NCBI RefSeq assembly: GCF_027944115.1
Contig: NZ_JAPJZI010000001.1
Span: forward strand, 4,216,001 to 4,280,000
DNA length: 64,000 nucleotides
Origin: Hoeflea prorocentri
GTDB lineage: Bacteria > Pseudomonadota > Alphaproteobacteria > Rhizobiales > Rhizobiaceae
Direction of reading: 5' to 3'
The first letter of the stretch is position 1; every line of letters begins with the position of its first letter. Position numbers and translations under genes: made by a program. Below, piece by piece: positions 1 to 7,693 of this stretch. The notes under the pieces were generated by a model. That model saw only the letters and a program-made list of their open reading frames with translations, was not told the DNA's origin and searched no databases.

Positions 1-309
1 GACCGCGAGCATGGCCAGCGGGCCGATCCAGACCATCTGCGTATCGCGCATCAGCATTGCGCCGATGATGCCGGCGAAGGCCATTGTGGCGGGAAGTGAA
101 AGATCGATCCCGCCGCCGACAAATACGAAGCACAGGCCAATGGCCAGTGTGCCCAGTATGGATGCCTGGACCAATACGTTGATGAGATTGTTAACACGGA
201 AGAACGAGGGCGCGTTCACATACATGACGGCAAGCAGGCCGATCACAAGCAGGCCGATGACGAGGTTTCCCAGATACTGGGAATGTCGCCCGGCCAGAAG
301 GGCAGTCAT
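1..309 (-). CDS. Ribose-type ABC transporter permease, N-terminal part (cut by window start)
   Basis: The reverse strand encodes about 103 residues opening MTALLAGRHSQYLGNLVIGL and containing the stretch FVGGGIDLSLPATMAFAG. This matches the N-terminal half of BPD_transp_2 (RbsC/AraH type) sugar permeases, in which a G-x-D-L-S motif follows the second membrane helix. Two hydrophobic segments are visible and the protein continues beyond the window. The start at 309 is supported by a purine-rich GAGGGGG ribosome binding site a few bases upstream. It lies 52 bp downstream of a small gene on the same strand, and further upstream is a regulator with a sugar-binding domain, so an operon for uptake of a sugar or polyol is likely. 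The substrate cannot be told. Confidence 0.85.
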   Translation of the reverse strand, partial: MTALLAGRHSQYLGNLVIGLLVIGLLAVMYVNAPSFFRVNNLINVLVQASILGTLAIGLCFVFVGGGIDLSLPATMAFAGIIGAMLMRDTQMVWIGPLAMLAV

Positions 310-361
310 TTCACCCCCTCAAACGGCTTGTTGCGATCAGTTAAAACGCCGGGATACATGA

Positions 362-565
362 CTATTTTGCGCCTTTCCGACCGGGTGCTTCGAGCTGCCT
401 TTGGCTGCGCGCGCTCCTATTGCGGTCAGGATCGAGCCCGTCCTGGATCACAACAAAGCCTTCGGGATCGTCGTTGTTGACGATATTTCCGGTGCGGTTG
501 ATGAACCTGTCTGGTGGCGCCGAAGCGTTCCAGCCGGCCTCAGCGGAAATGTCTTGATCTCTCAT
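362..565 (-). CDS. Small hypothetical protein (67 aa) preceding an ABC permease gene
   Basis: This short reading frame begins MRDQDISAEAGWNASAPPDR and is preceded by a good ribosome binding site (GAGGGAGCAG directly before the ATG). A longer version with start at 658 is possible but lacks such a site. The protein is hydrophilic, rich in Asp, Arg and Asn, with no signal peptide, membrane helix or motif I recognise. It ends 52 bp before the ribose-type permease on the same strand, so it probably sits in the same transcript. Function is unknown. The ribosome binding site and position support it being real, but it is short and could be spurious. Confidence 0.45.
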   Translation of the reverse strand: MRDQDISAEAGWNASAPPDRFINRTGNIVNNDDPEGFVVIQDGLDPDRNRSARSQRQLEAPGRKGAK

Positions 566-903
566 CTGCTCCCTCGCATTTGGGCTTTTTGTGAGTTTGT
601 TTATGACTTGCCCAAGTCTCTGCGCGCCTCGACCGAGCGGACTGCCCTGGGGGCGCAATTACCCGCTTTTCTCGATTTCCTCCCTATGCTCTCCCCGACC
701 GTTCCATGCTGTGCAGACCGTCTCGTGCATGAGGCGCAACTGGCTTGAAAAATACGCCCCGTCGGGGCGAAGAACGGCCAGTTCACTCATGCTGAAATTC
801 GGTATTCCCGTGCACCATTCCGTCGCCCAGAATTCGTCATCGGAACCCAAATTCAAACAAGATCAAAGAAGTTCATTTTGAACAATTGTTTGTTTACAGG
901 GGC
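566..903. other. Intergenic stretch between regulator and transporter operon
   Basis: This is 338 bp without a recognisable gene. It holds the 13-bp palindrome at 871-883 and an adjoining AACAATTGTT palindrome at 881-890. It probably also holds the promoter of the minus-strand transporter operon. A minus-strand open frame of about 65 codons (659-856, TTG start, containing the sequence MSELAVLRPDGAYFSSQ) runs through it. It lacks a clear ribosome binding site and resembles no family I know, so I do not call it a gene. Confidence 0.5.
871..883. promoter_or_regulatory. Candidate operator, GTTCATTTTGAAC (second copy at 2620-2632)
   Basis: GTTCA and TGAAC arms flank a TTT centre. The exact reverse complement recurs at 2620-2632 upstream of the winged-helix/SBP regulator. 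Two identical 13-bp near-palindromes bracketing one regulator gene suggest it binds here, upstream of the transporter genes, and at its own promoter. Binding is inferred. Confidence 0.5.
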
Positions 904-2580
904 TTACGACAACTGATCAGCGCGTTCCTGCGATCGTTGCAATGTCGTTGAGATCGACTGCTTGCCGCTGAGCATGTCGTGAATCTCTTCCCCAAGGATG
1001 GAAACCACCGAGGAAAAACTGGAAACAGGTGGACGTGGCCACAGTCTTATTTGTCCTCGCCTGGCCATCTGATCCACTGCGGTGATCATGGGCGACAATT
1101 GTTGTACGTCCGGATCAGATCCGACACTCAGGCGCGGCGTAACATGCCCGCCATGCTGCACAAGCAGCTTTATCACTTCCGGTGAAGATATCCATTCAAT
1201 CGCATTCCATGCGGTCCGAAGGCGGTTAGGAGCGATATTGCTTGGAATGCCGAACGCAAAGCCGCCAATGGGCGCCACACTGGACCGGGGCTGCCTGTCG
1301 CCTTCAATCGCACCCCTCGGATGGGGCAGATAATCAAGTTCCCGAGCCGCTGCAAAGCCATTTAACTGCGCCTCTCGGCTTGCCCATTCATAGGCAATAG
1401 CCACTTTGCCTTCACGCAGAAGATCCACCTGACCATCCCAACCCATGGAAAGAACGTCAGGCGCGGAAACGGCCAGCAAATCGATCATGAACCGAGCCGC
1501 CAGGTGACCGCGATCCGTATTGATAAGCGGCTTTAGGGCCTTGTTGCTAAGGCGGCTGGTTTGAAAGCCGCCAACCGACCGGTCAAGCTGAAACACAGGC
1601 TGTCCGAAATCCGCAAGGAACTGAATAAATGCCTGCCCCACCGGGCCACCGCGCGCGGCGGTCCATGACACCCCGTACTGTCCGATTGACGGACGGTGCA
1701 ATACACGCGCTGCCTCAAGAAGCTGGGCCGTTGTGTGCGGCGGCGGGATATTCAAATCCGCGAAGAGATCCTTGCGATAGAACAGCAATTGGGGATTGAT
1801 GAGAATGGGTATTCCGTACTGGTTGCCGGCGAAAACCGTGCCACGCCAAGCAGACGACACAAAGTCTGAGCTGTTGAGCTGACTGTCGCCAGCCACATCA
1901 TCCAGTGGGGCAAGCACTCCACGCTGCGCGAATTCGGCGATCATCGGCAAGTCGACCGCAACCACATCGTAACGGGATTGAGGCAACTCGCTGTTGTCCA
2001 GAATCTTCTGGCGAAGCGAATCGATGGAAGCTTCATGAAATCGGGCCTGACCGCCCATAAGATAGTTTAACTCCCGCCTCAAAGGCTTGCCGAAGGAATA
2101 GGCGGGATCTTCAACAACGAGAATTTCCAGGCCGTTGCCAAAACCAAGACTGTTGCTGGCTATCGGAGGCGCACCGATGAAATCGCGGCCTGCCGGCCTC
2201 CGGGACCGCCGGGAGCCGACCTTTGCCGTGCCGCTGATGGCGACTGCGGATTGGGTTGCCATCAACAATGATGTCATCTTGGCAATGAGCTTGGGGCTCG
2301 GGTGCACCGAAAAAGAGCGGCCCGACTTGGTCCGGGGCCGTAGGTCGATAAGGCCTTGATTGCGCATCTGCGCCACCCGGCGCGTGGCGGTTGTGTAAGG
2401 CACCTCAGCGGCCTGGGCCAAACTGGTGGGTGTCGTCAAATACCCCATGAGATGGCGCTTCATCAGGAAGAGCGACATGACCATAAGTGGATCCGAGATC
2501 GGTTCTTCAACCCAAAGATGTTTGAGGTTACGCAGACGTTCCAGCAACTCGATGGTCTGGATCAACTCCTCTTTGGTCAT
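904..2580 (-). CDS. Chimeric regulator: winged-helix DNA-binding domain fused to a sugar-ABC-type solute-binding-protein domain
   Basis: A 558-residue protein without a signal peptide. Residues about 35-110 form a MarR-like winged helix, with helices around TTPTSLAQAAEVPYTTATRR and a basic wing LRPRTKSGRSFSV. After a basic linker, residues about 150-530 resemble family-1 extracellular solute-binding proteins of sugar ABC transporters. Typical features are LEILVVEDPAYSFGKPLRRE, YDVVAVDLPMIAEFAQRGVLAPLDD, NQYGIPILINPQLLFYRKDLF and WNAIEWISSPEVIKLL. Such proteins are normally exported. Here the lack of a leader and the fused DNA-binding domain indicate a cytoplasmic one-component sensor whose ligand is probably the sugar taken up by the neighbouring transporter. 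LacI-type regulators are analogous, but they use a different binding-protein fold. The start is an ATG at 2580. Identical 13-bp palindromes lie 40 bp upstream of the start and just beyond the stop. The domain reading is firm; the ligand and regulon are inferred. Confidence 0.85.
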   Translation of the reverse strand: MTKEELIQTIELLERLRNLKHLWVEEPISDPLMVMSLFLMKRHLMGYLTTPTSLAQAAEVPYTTATRRVAQMRNQGLIDLRPRTKSGRSFSVHPSPKLIAKMTSLLMATQSAVAISGTAKVGSRRSRRPAGRDFIGAPPIASNSLGFGNGLEILVVEDPAYSFGKPLRRELNYLMGGQARFHEASIDSLRQKILDNSELPQSRYDVVAVDLPMIAEFAQRGVLAPLDDVAGDSQLNSSDFVSSAWRGTVFAGNQYGIPILINPQLLFYRKDLFADLNIPPPHTTAQLLEAARVLHRPSIGQYGVSWTAARGGPVGQAFIQFLADFGQPVFQLDRSVGGFQTSRLSNKALKPLINTDRGHLAARFMIDLLAVSAPDVLSMGWDGQVDLLREGKVAIAYEWASREAQLNGFAAARELDYLPHPRGAIEGDRQPRSSVAPIGGFAFGIPSNIAPNRLRTAWNAIEWISSPEVIKLLVQHGGHVTPRLSVGSDPDVQQLSPMITAVDQMARRGQIRLWPRPPVSSFSSVVSILGEEIHDMLSGKQSISTTLQRSQERADQLS

Positions 2581-2619
2581 CTTTTTGAGCCCTCACCCCG
2601 ACGGTAATACATTCAGAAA

Positions 2620-2632
2620 GTTCAAAATGAAC
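2620..2632. promoter_or_regulatory. Candidate autoregulatory operator, GTTCAAAATGAAC
   Basis: This copy of the 13-bp near-palindrome lies 40 bp upstream of the regulator ATG. It sits inside a longer imperfect dyad, GAAAG-TTCAAAATGAA-CATTTTC. It lies in the divergent region shared with the solute-binding-protein gene at 2757, so it could affect both. Confidence 0.5.
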
Positions 2633-2690
2633 ATTTTCCAGCTAGCGGAATCCGAGCATTGTGATTGAATTCCTTCCGTCGGGGATATTT

Positions 2691-2708
2691 TTTGCAACCG
2701 GTTGCAAA
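2691..2708. promoter_or_regulatory. LacI-family-type operator overlapping a putative -35 box
   Basis: TTTGCAACCGGTTGCAAA is a perfect 18-bp palindrome with the central CG typical of LacI/GalR-family operators. It ends 48 bp before the ATG of the binding-protein gene at 2757. It overlaps a plausible -35 (TTGCAA, 2692-2697), which is followed after 17 bp by TTTAGT (2715-2720), consistent with repression. No LacI-family gene lies in the window, so the cognate regulator would be elsewhere. Confidence 0.6.
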
Positions 2709-2756
2709 TTAGATTTTAGTACCACTCCTGACAGAAAATAGAAAGGGAGGAAGTTA

Positions 2757-4304
2757 ATGGCACGATCACCATGGACGAAAATGCTCGGCGCTGCTTTCGC
2801 GGTATGCTTCTACGGAAGCGCGCATGCCGCCGGAGGGGGCGGGGAGCTTGTTGTCGTCGCCAACCAGGAGCCGCAATCCATGCAGGCTCAGGTCACTTAC
2901 AAGGAGATCAACGGCGTTGGACTGCGCAATGTCATCGAAAACCTGACCCGGCTGGATCCGGCTACCAATGAAGTGCTGCCCATGCTCGCGTTGAGCTGGG
3001 AGCAGGTTGAACCGACATCCTGGCACTTCAAGCTGCGCGAAGGTGTGAAATTCCACGACGGCACCGACCTGGATGCCGAAGCTGCGGCCGTCAGCATCAA
3101 CTGGCTTTACAGCGATGAGAACAACTTCAGCATCCGCGAGATGATGGGTCCTCAGATAACGGCCGAGGCTGTTGATGACATGACCCTTGCCATTAACACC
3201 GAATCCCCAGACCCATTGCTTCCGAGGCGGATTTATCTGGCAGGCCTGACATCGGCCAAACAGATTCTGGAAAATCCGGCGGATCATGACGTCCATCCCA
3301 TCGGCACCGGCCCTTATATTTTCGACGAATGGAAACAAGGCCAGTACTGGACTGCAAAGGCCAATCCGGACTGGTGGGGCAACGACGCGGAAGATACCTA
3401 CGGGGATATCCACTTTGACAGCCTGCGTGTCATATGGAGACCGGAGCCAGCCGTCCGTTCGGCGATGGTGGAAAGCGGCGAGGCCCAGGTTGCGATGTTC
3501 CTGACCAAGGAGGAATGCGACCGTTTCAATGAGGCCAGCGGCGTTGATTGTATCGTAAAGGGATCCGACACATTCCTCAGCGTTCGCCTGGACTATCACG
3601 GCGCACAACCGGTTCTGGAGGACCTCAGGTTCCGCGAGGCGGTCTTCACCGGCATCGACTGGGAAGGAATCCGCATCAACCTGATGGGGCTGGGCGAGCC
3701 GCTGGCAGGCCAATTGCTGCCGTCGGCTGCAACCGGCTTCCATGATGGTATTTCCCAGTATGCGTATGACCCGGTCAAGGCCAAGGCTCTGATTGAAGAG
3801 CTGAAGGGCGAAGGTCAGGACATACCGACGATCCATATCGCGACGCGGCTTGGATCCACGCCAAGAAACGGCGAGATGATTGAAGCCATGGGCGCGATGC
3901 TGAACGGTATCGGGGTTCCAACGACAGTTGCCGTTGAAGAGCCCGGTGTCTTCAACCCGTGGGTGACCACCAAGCCTGATCCTGCCCGTTCGGGGATGTG
4001 GCTCCACCCTCAAGGCAATCCGCTCATGGACTATGCCGCTCAATTCAGCGCCCACTACCTTTGCGGCAGCATCATTTCGGTCTTCTGCGATCCGGACTTT
4101 GATGCCCGGGTTGCCGCGGCCGGAGCACTGGTCGGAGATGAACGTCACCAGGCCTTGCGCGAGCTCGTGAAGGAGGGTCATGACCGTTACATCATGGGCG
4201 CGGTCGGCCTTCTGCAGAGAGCTTATGGAGTTCCTGAAGGCTATGAGTGGGACTTCGGTCTCGATCACCGCATCCTTGCAGTGAACATGAAACCCAAAGA
4301 CTGA
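2757..4304 (+). CDS. ABC transporter substrate-binding protein, family 5 (peptide/opine/nickel type), orphan
   Basis: A 515-residue periplasmic binding protein of the SBP_bac_5 (DppA/OppA/NikA-like) family. A signal peptide with likely cleavage after AHA (about residue 24) is followed by family hallmarks. These are LVVVANQEPQSMQAQVTYKE, NLTRLDPATNEVLPMLALSW, WHFKLREGVKFHDGTDLDAE, HPIGTGPYIFDEWKQGQYW and a C-terminal ligand lobe. The start is preceded by AGGGAGG. It would capture a peptide or other small ligand for a Dpp-type permease. No permease or ATPase gene follows: a terminator comes directly after and the next feature is a tRNA on the other strand. It must therefore work with a transporter encoded elsewhere, or signal. 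A LacI-type palindrome upstream suggests carbohydrate or opine control. The ligand is unknown. Confidence 0.9.
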   Translation: MARSPWTKMLGAAFAVCFYGSAHAAGGGGELVVVANQEPQSMQAQVTYKEINGVGLRNVIENLTRLDPATNEVLPMLALSWEQVEPTSWHFKLREGVKFHDGTDLDAEAAAVSINWLYSDENNFSIREMMGPQITAEAVDDMTLAINTESPDPLLPRRIYLAGLTSAKQILENPADHDVHPIGTGPYIFDEWKQGQYWTAKANPDWWGNDAEDTYGDIHFDSLRVIWRPEPAVRSAMVESGEAQVAMFLTKEECDRFNEASGVDCIVKGSDTFLSVRLDYHGAQPVLEDLRFREAVFTGIDWEGIRINLMGLGEPLAGQLLPSAATGFHDGISQYAYDPVKAKALIEELKGEGQDIPTIHIATRLGSTPRNGEMIEAMGAMLNGIGVPTTVAVEEPGVFNPWVTTKPDPARSGMWLHPQGNPLMDYAAQFSAHYLCGSIISVFCDPDFDARVAAAGALVGDERHQALRELVKEGHDRYIMGAVGLLQRAYGVPEGYEWDFGLDHRILAVNMKPKD

Positions 4305-4322
4305 TTTGTGACAACCAAAACA

Positions 4323-4356
4323 GGCGCTCCCGGTCCATCGGGGGCGCCTCAATCTT
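4323..4356 (+). terminator. Rho-independent terminator after the family-5 binding-protein gene
   Basis: GGCGC-T-CCCG and CGGG-G-GCGCC form a ten-pair stem including one T-G wobble around a six-base loop. A partly T-rich tail, TCAATCTTTCC, follows. It begins 18 bp after the stop codon. Confidence 0.65.
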
Positions 4357-4696
4357 TCCTGACGTGATTCAGCTGTAAACTCAGCTTTGTGGAGCATAAC
4401 CGCGTTGGGGGCGGCGCCCGGCCCGTAAGGCTCGCAGGCTCATCGCGTCAGCGATCACGTGTTTCTTTCTTATGTCCGCCGCCTTCTGCGCCAACCATAT
4501 AGTTTTATATGTCGTCCTTCTGGCGCCTGACTTGTCTCCAAGGCCTTTAGAGAGATCATCAATTCTGCAAGATTTGGCGACGCCTTCTATCCACGCCATC
4601 GCTTCGACAATGGCCGGTGCTTTTACGGATGCACATGTCCAAAAGCGGGGCTTTGTGCGCACGTGCTAAGGCAAGACTGGAATCTCGGGGACTGAA
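4357..4696. other. Gene-poor stretch beside tRNA-Ser with one doubtful ORF
   Basis: The only open frame is on the minus strand at 4381-4662 (GTG start, 93 codons, containing MAWIEGVAKSCRIDDLSKGL). It lies just 3' of the serine tRNA, a common integration point. I could not recognise integrase motifs (no R-H-R-Y catalytic pattern), so it may be a remnant or chance. Nothing else is apparent. Confidence 0.4.
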
Positions 4697-4787
4697 TGGC
4701 GGAGAGAGAGGGATTCGAACCCTCGAGACGGTATCACCGCCTACACACTTTCCAGGCGTGCGCCTTCGACCACTCGGCCACCTCTCC
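4697..4787 (-). tRNA. tRNA-Ser (anticodon GGA)
   Basis: The reverse strand folds as a class II tRNA. The acceptor stem GGAGAGG pairs with TCTCTCC. The D-arm contains GGCCGAGTGGTCGAAGGC. The anticodon loop is CTGGAAA (anticodon GGA). A long variable arm follows, then a T-arm GAGGG-TTCGAAT-CCCTC, a G discriminator and an encoded CCA. Size and arms fit tRNA-Ser. Confidence 0.97.
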
Positions 4788-4834
4788 GCTGCGGTCCGGC
4801 CTCGGGAACAAAACCGATTGCCGAACCGGCGCGC

Positions 4835-4862
4835 AATATAGTCAAGCCATGGCCAGGATCAA
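4835..4862 (-). promoter_or_regulatory. Probable promoter of tRNA-Ser
   Basis: Read on the minus strand, TTGATC (4862-4857) and TATATT (4840-4835) are separated by 16 bp, a sigma-70-like arrangement. It lies about 45 bp upstream of the tRNA 5' end. The rest of the 4788-5089 spacer shows no gene. Confidence 0.45.
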
Positions 4863-5089
4863 CCAGAATCTGACGCTTTGATGACGGTGCGGCAGACGGA
4901 CGCCCCGAAAACCGGTTTCCGTACGGCGGTGTGAGTTTCCGCACAGAAAACAAAACGCCGGTAAGTATATTTCAAGCAGTTGATTTCCACGTGATGCCGA
5001 CTTGCGCTATGCATGTTGGAAAGAGCCGGGGGGCGACCGGCCGAGCGTGGAATCAAAAAGACAAATAAGGGGATGGGAGTCCAACCGTC

Positions 5090-5410
5090 ATGCGGTTTCT
5101 TCTGCGGGCAATCAGCCTGTTGGCGCTGATCGTGGCCGTCATCAGCGCTGTGATCGACGCAATCCGTTCTTTGGCCGCCTCCGAGGTCATCATAACGCCG
5201 CTCGGCTCGGCGTGGTATTCGTTCAGCCCGGACACACTCAACCTTGCCCAGGCATTGATCCAGCGAAACGTTCATCCATATATATGGGATCCAATCGTGC
5301 AGTGGATCCTGCTGCAGCCGACATGGGGCGTTTTTCTTGCCCTGTCGCTGATCCTTTATCTCGTCGCCTGGCGGCGCCCGAGACCGGCAGGCAGGTTCGC
5401 TGCGCGCTAA
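5090..5410 (+). CDS. Small conserved membrane protein of unknown function
   Basis: A 106-residue protein with two predicted membrane spans, one at the N-terminus ([20 protein letters not shown]) and one near the C-terminus ([16 protein letters not shown]). They are joined by a loop rich in aromatic and polar residues ([20 protein letters not shown]) and followed by a basic tail. The ATG follows a GGGGATGGGAG ribosome binding site. It ends 20 bp before msrA and is probably co-transcribed with it. I know of no function; the two-helix hairpin and basic end suggest an inner-membrane protein. Confidence 0.8.
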   Translation: MRFLLRAISLLALIVAVISAVIDAIRSLAASEVIITPLGSAWYSFSPDTLNLAQALIQRNVHPYIWDPIVQWILLQPTWGVFLALSLILYLVAWRRPRPAGRFAAR

Positions 5411-5430
5411 CCTTTCGCGGGGCCCGAACC

Positions 5431-6075
5431 ATGTTCAGTATTTTTAGCAGGAAGTCTGAAATGCCCGATCCGGCGGATGCCTTGCCGGGCAGAAACGAGC
5501 CGCTTCAAACGGCGAGCCGGCATTTTGTCAACGGACATGAACTCAAGGGACCCTACCCGCAAGGCCAAGAAACAGCCTATTTCGCCATGGGGTGTTTTTG
5601 GGGCGTCGAGCGCCTGTTCTGGCAGCGCGACGGCGTTTTCGTGACCGCGGCCGGTTATGCCGGGGGCACAACTCCCAACCCGACCTACGAAGAGACCGTG
5701 ACCGGCATGACCGGACATGCCGAGGTCGTGCTTGTTGTCTACGATCCGCTAAAGGTCAGCTATGGCGATCTTTTGAAGATCTTTTGGGAAGGGCACGACC
5801 CAACGCAGGGCATGCGCCAGGGCAATGATGTGGGCACCACCTACAGGTCCGCCATCTATACGGTGGACGACGCTCAGCTCGCGCAGGCACGCGCCAGCAA
5901 AGATGCCTATCAGGCATCGCTCGAAGCAGCCGGCATCAGCCACCGGATAACCACTGAAATCGCGCCCGCCGGTCCGTTTTACTTCGCCGAAGAGTACCAT
6001 CAACAATATCTGGCCAAAAACCCGAACGGTTATTGTGGCGTGAGAGGCACCGGGGTTGCCTGTGCCACCGGATAG
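5431..6075 (+). CDS. msrA: Peptide-methionine (S)-S-oxide reductase MsrA
   Basis: A 214-residue enzyme that reduces the S-epimer of methionine sulfoxide in proteins, using thioredoxin. The catalytic motif GCFWG (Cys55) follows the family's start of domain, and YAGG and [12 protein letters not shown] are present. The C-terminal Cys residues in NPNGYCG and GVACATG can act as resolving cysteines. A longer in-frame start upstream is unlikely because it would overlap the preceding membrane-protein gene; ATG 5431 follows a GGGG-rich stretch. The family is cytoplasmic and no leader is visible. Identification is firm. Confidence 0.96.
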   Translation: MFSIFSRKSEMPDPADALPGRNEPLQTASRHFVNGHELKGPYPQGQETAYFAMGCFWGVERLFWQRDGVFVTAAGYAGGTTPNPTYEETVTGMTGHAEVVLVVYDPLKVSYGDLLKIFWEGHDPTQGMRQGNDVGTTYRSAIYTVDDAQLAQARASKDAYQASLEAAGISHRITTEIAPAGPFYFAEEYHQQYLAKNPNGYCGVRGTGVACATG

Positions 6076-6267
6076 ACTCTGGCGTAAACCGTAAGCCGAT
6101 CATTCGATTGCGTTTGTTGATCAAACGGTTCATTTTTCACGTGATCTTTGCTGGTAGCCATGCAAGGATATGGCAGAGCCTTGCCGGAATTCCGGCCTCA
6201 AAGGCTTTGAATAAGCCGTATGAACGCGGCGAAAAGGATAAAACGGAACAACACAGGGTTGGTGAAT

Positions 6268-7260
6268 ATGAAGCGAACACTACTCAGCATCTTTGCACTG
6301 GCAGCGATGTCCGCGACCGCACTGGCGGCCGATATCAAGCCTGCCATCATCTACGATCTGGGCGGAAAATTCGACAAATCGTTTAACGAATCCGCCTATA
6401 ACGGAGCTGAAAAGTTCAAGGCCGACACCGGCATTGAGTATCGCGATTTCGAGATCCAGAACGACGCACAGCGCGAGCAGGCACTGCGCAAGTTCGCCCG
6501 CGACGGCAACAACCCGATCGTCATGGCAGGGTTCTCATGGGCCGCAGCGCTTGAAAAGGTCGGCGCTGAATTTCCCGATACGAATTTCGCCATTATCGAC
6601 ATGGTCGTCGACCTGCCGAATGTACGCTCCGTGGTCTACAAGGAACAGGAAGGTTCCTACCTCGTCGGTGTGATGGCCGCCAAGGCCTCCGATTCGGGCA
6701 CGGTGAGCTTCATCGGCGGAATGGACATTCCGCTGATCCGCAAATTCGCCTGCGGCTATGCGGGCGGTGTGAAAGCCACCAATCCGGATGCAACGGTTCT
6801 TGAAGCCATGACAGGCACCACACCGGATGCCTGGAACGATCCGGTCAAGGGCGGCGAAATCGCCAAGTCACAGATCGCACAGGGTTCAGACGTTGTCTAT
6901 GCAGCCGCTGGCGGCACCGGCATCGGCGTCCTGCAGGCGGCTGCCGATGAAGGCAAGCTGGGCATCGGCGTCGACTCCAACCAGAACGGTATTCAGCCCG
7001 GTTCGGTCCTGACCTCTATGCTCAAGCGCGTCGACGTGGCTGTCTACAATGCCTTCAATGACGCAAATGACGGCAAGTTCACCTATGGCTTCAACGTACT
7101 TGGCCTTGCCGAGAACGGTGTCGACTACGCCATGGATGACAACAACGCCAAGCTGGTCGATCAGGACATGCGCGACGCTGTCGAGCAGGCAAAGGCCGAC
7201 ATCATCGCCGGAAAGATCACCGTGCACGACTATATGTCGGACGAGAACTGCCCTTACTAA
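6268..7260 (+). CDS. BMP-family ABC transporter substrate-binding protein
   Basis: A 330-residue protein with a signal peptide (MKRTLLSIFALAAMSATALA). It is followed by a Bmp/Med-type binding-protein fold: IYDLGGKFDKSFNESAYNG, QREQALRKFARDGNNPIVMAGFSWA, YKEQEGSYLVGVMAAKASDS and GVDSNQNG. There is no lipobox cysteine, so it is probably soluble in the periplasm. Known relatives bind nucleosides or autoinducer-like ligands for BmpABCD/RbsC-type transporters. An upstream in-frame start at 6220 would bury the leader, so ATG 6268 was chosen. No transporter subunits follow; a strong terminator closes the gene. The exact ligand is not evident. Confidence 0.92.
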   Translation: MKRTLLSIFALAAMSATALAADIKPAIIYDLGGKFDKSFNESAYNGAEKFKADTGIEYRDFEIQNDAQREQALRKFARDGNNPIVMAGFSWAAALEKVGAEFPDTNFAIIDMVVDLPNVRSVVYKEQEGSYLVGVMAAKASDSGTVSFIGGMDIPLIRKFACGYAGGVKATNPDATVLEAMTGTTPDAWNDPVKGGEIAKSQIAQGSDVVYAAAGGTGIGVLQAAADEGKLGIGVDSNQNGIQPGSVLTSMLKRVDVAVYNAFNDANDGKFTYGFNVLGLAENGVDYAMDDNNAKLVDQDMRDAVEQAKADIIAGKITVHDYMSDENCPY

Positions 7261-7287
7261 GCAGCAATCCCGCGATAGAAATATCAG

Positions 7288-7317
7288 GCCGCCGGACATT
7301 ATGCCGGCGGCTTTTTT
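7288..7317 (+). terminator. Rho-independent terminator after the BMP gene
   Basis: GCCGCCGG and CCGGCGGC pair perfectly around an eight-base loop and are followed by TTTTTTG. The convergent gene yraN ends 2 bp beyond; on that strand the stem has no T-tract. Confidence 0.9.
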
Positions 7318-7318
7318 G

Positions 7319-7693
7319 TCAGAAGGCTCCGGGGAAATGCCGAGGCCAGCGCCAGGGCAGCACCGCGACAATGTCACAGCGCAGCGAAAGCCTCGCTGCG
7401 TCGGGCTGGCGCGAAAGCCAGATATCGCCGGCAGCAGCGATGCGCCGCGCCGACGTCGCGGTAACAGCATCCACCGCCTCGCGTTCACCTGCCCGAGCCT
7501 TGACTTCAATCAGGGCAACAAGATCACCCTTGCGGGCGATCAGGTCGACCTCGCCTGCCTTGGTCCTGAACCGGCGCGCGACGATGCGATATCCTTTCAG
7601 GCTGAGGGCAAGCGCCGCCAGCCACTCGGCAATGTGGCCGCGCCGATAGGCCCGTTTCTTCTTTTGCAGGGCCGTCGCCGGATCGTCCTTCAA
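7319..7693 (-). CDS. yraN: YraN family protein (UPF0102, nuclease-like fold)
   Basis: A 124-residue protein with the UPF0102 signature: [38 protein letters not shown] and [12 protein letters not shown]. The E-x-D and E-V-K residues form the PD-(D/E)XK-like motif. The molecular role in bacteria is not settled; an association with nucleic acid processing is only inferred from the fold. The TTG start overlaps the rsmI stop by four bases (TTGA), indicating translational coupling. The C-terminus ends in [11 protein letters not shown]. Confidence 0.9.
   Translation of the reverse strand: MKDDPATALQKKKRAYRRGHIAEWLAALALSLKGYRIVARRFRTKAGEVDLIARKGDLVALIEVKARAGEREAVDAVTATSARRIAAAGDIWLSRQPDAARLSLRCDIVAVLPWRWPRHFPGAF

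Noticed and set aside
2766-4397. A 543-codon open frame on the strand opposite the family-5 binding-protein gene.
   Set aside because: The sense gene has a signal peptide, family motifs and a ribosome binding site. The antisense frame has low-complexity, family-less sequence and arises from GC-rich codon bias.
4381-4662. Integrase remnant next to tRNA-Ser.
   Set aside because: The frame shows none of the tyrosine-recombinase catalytic residues in order, so only the doubtful frame is noted.
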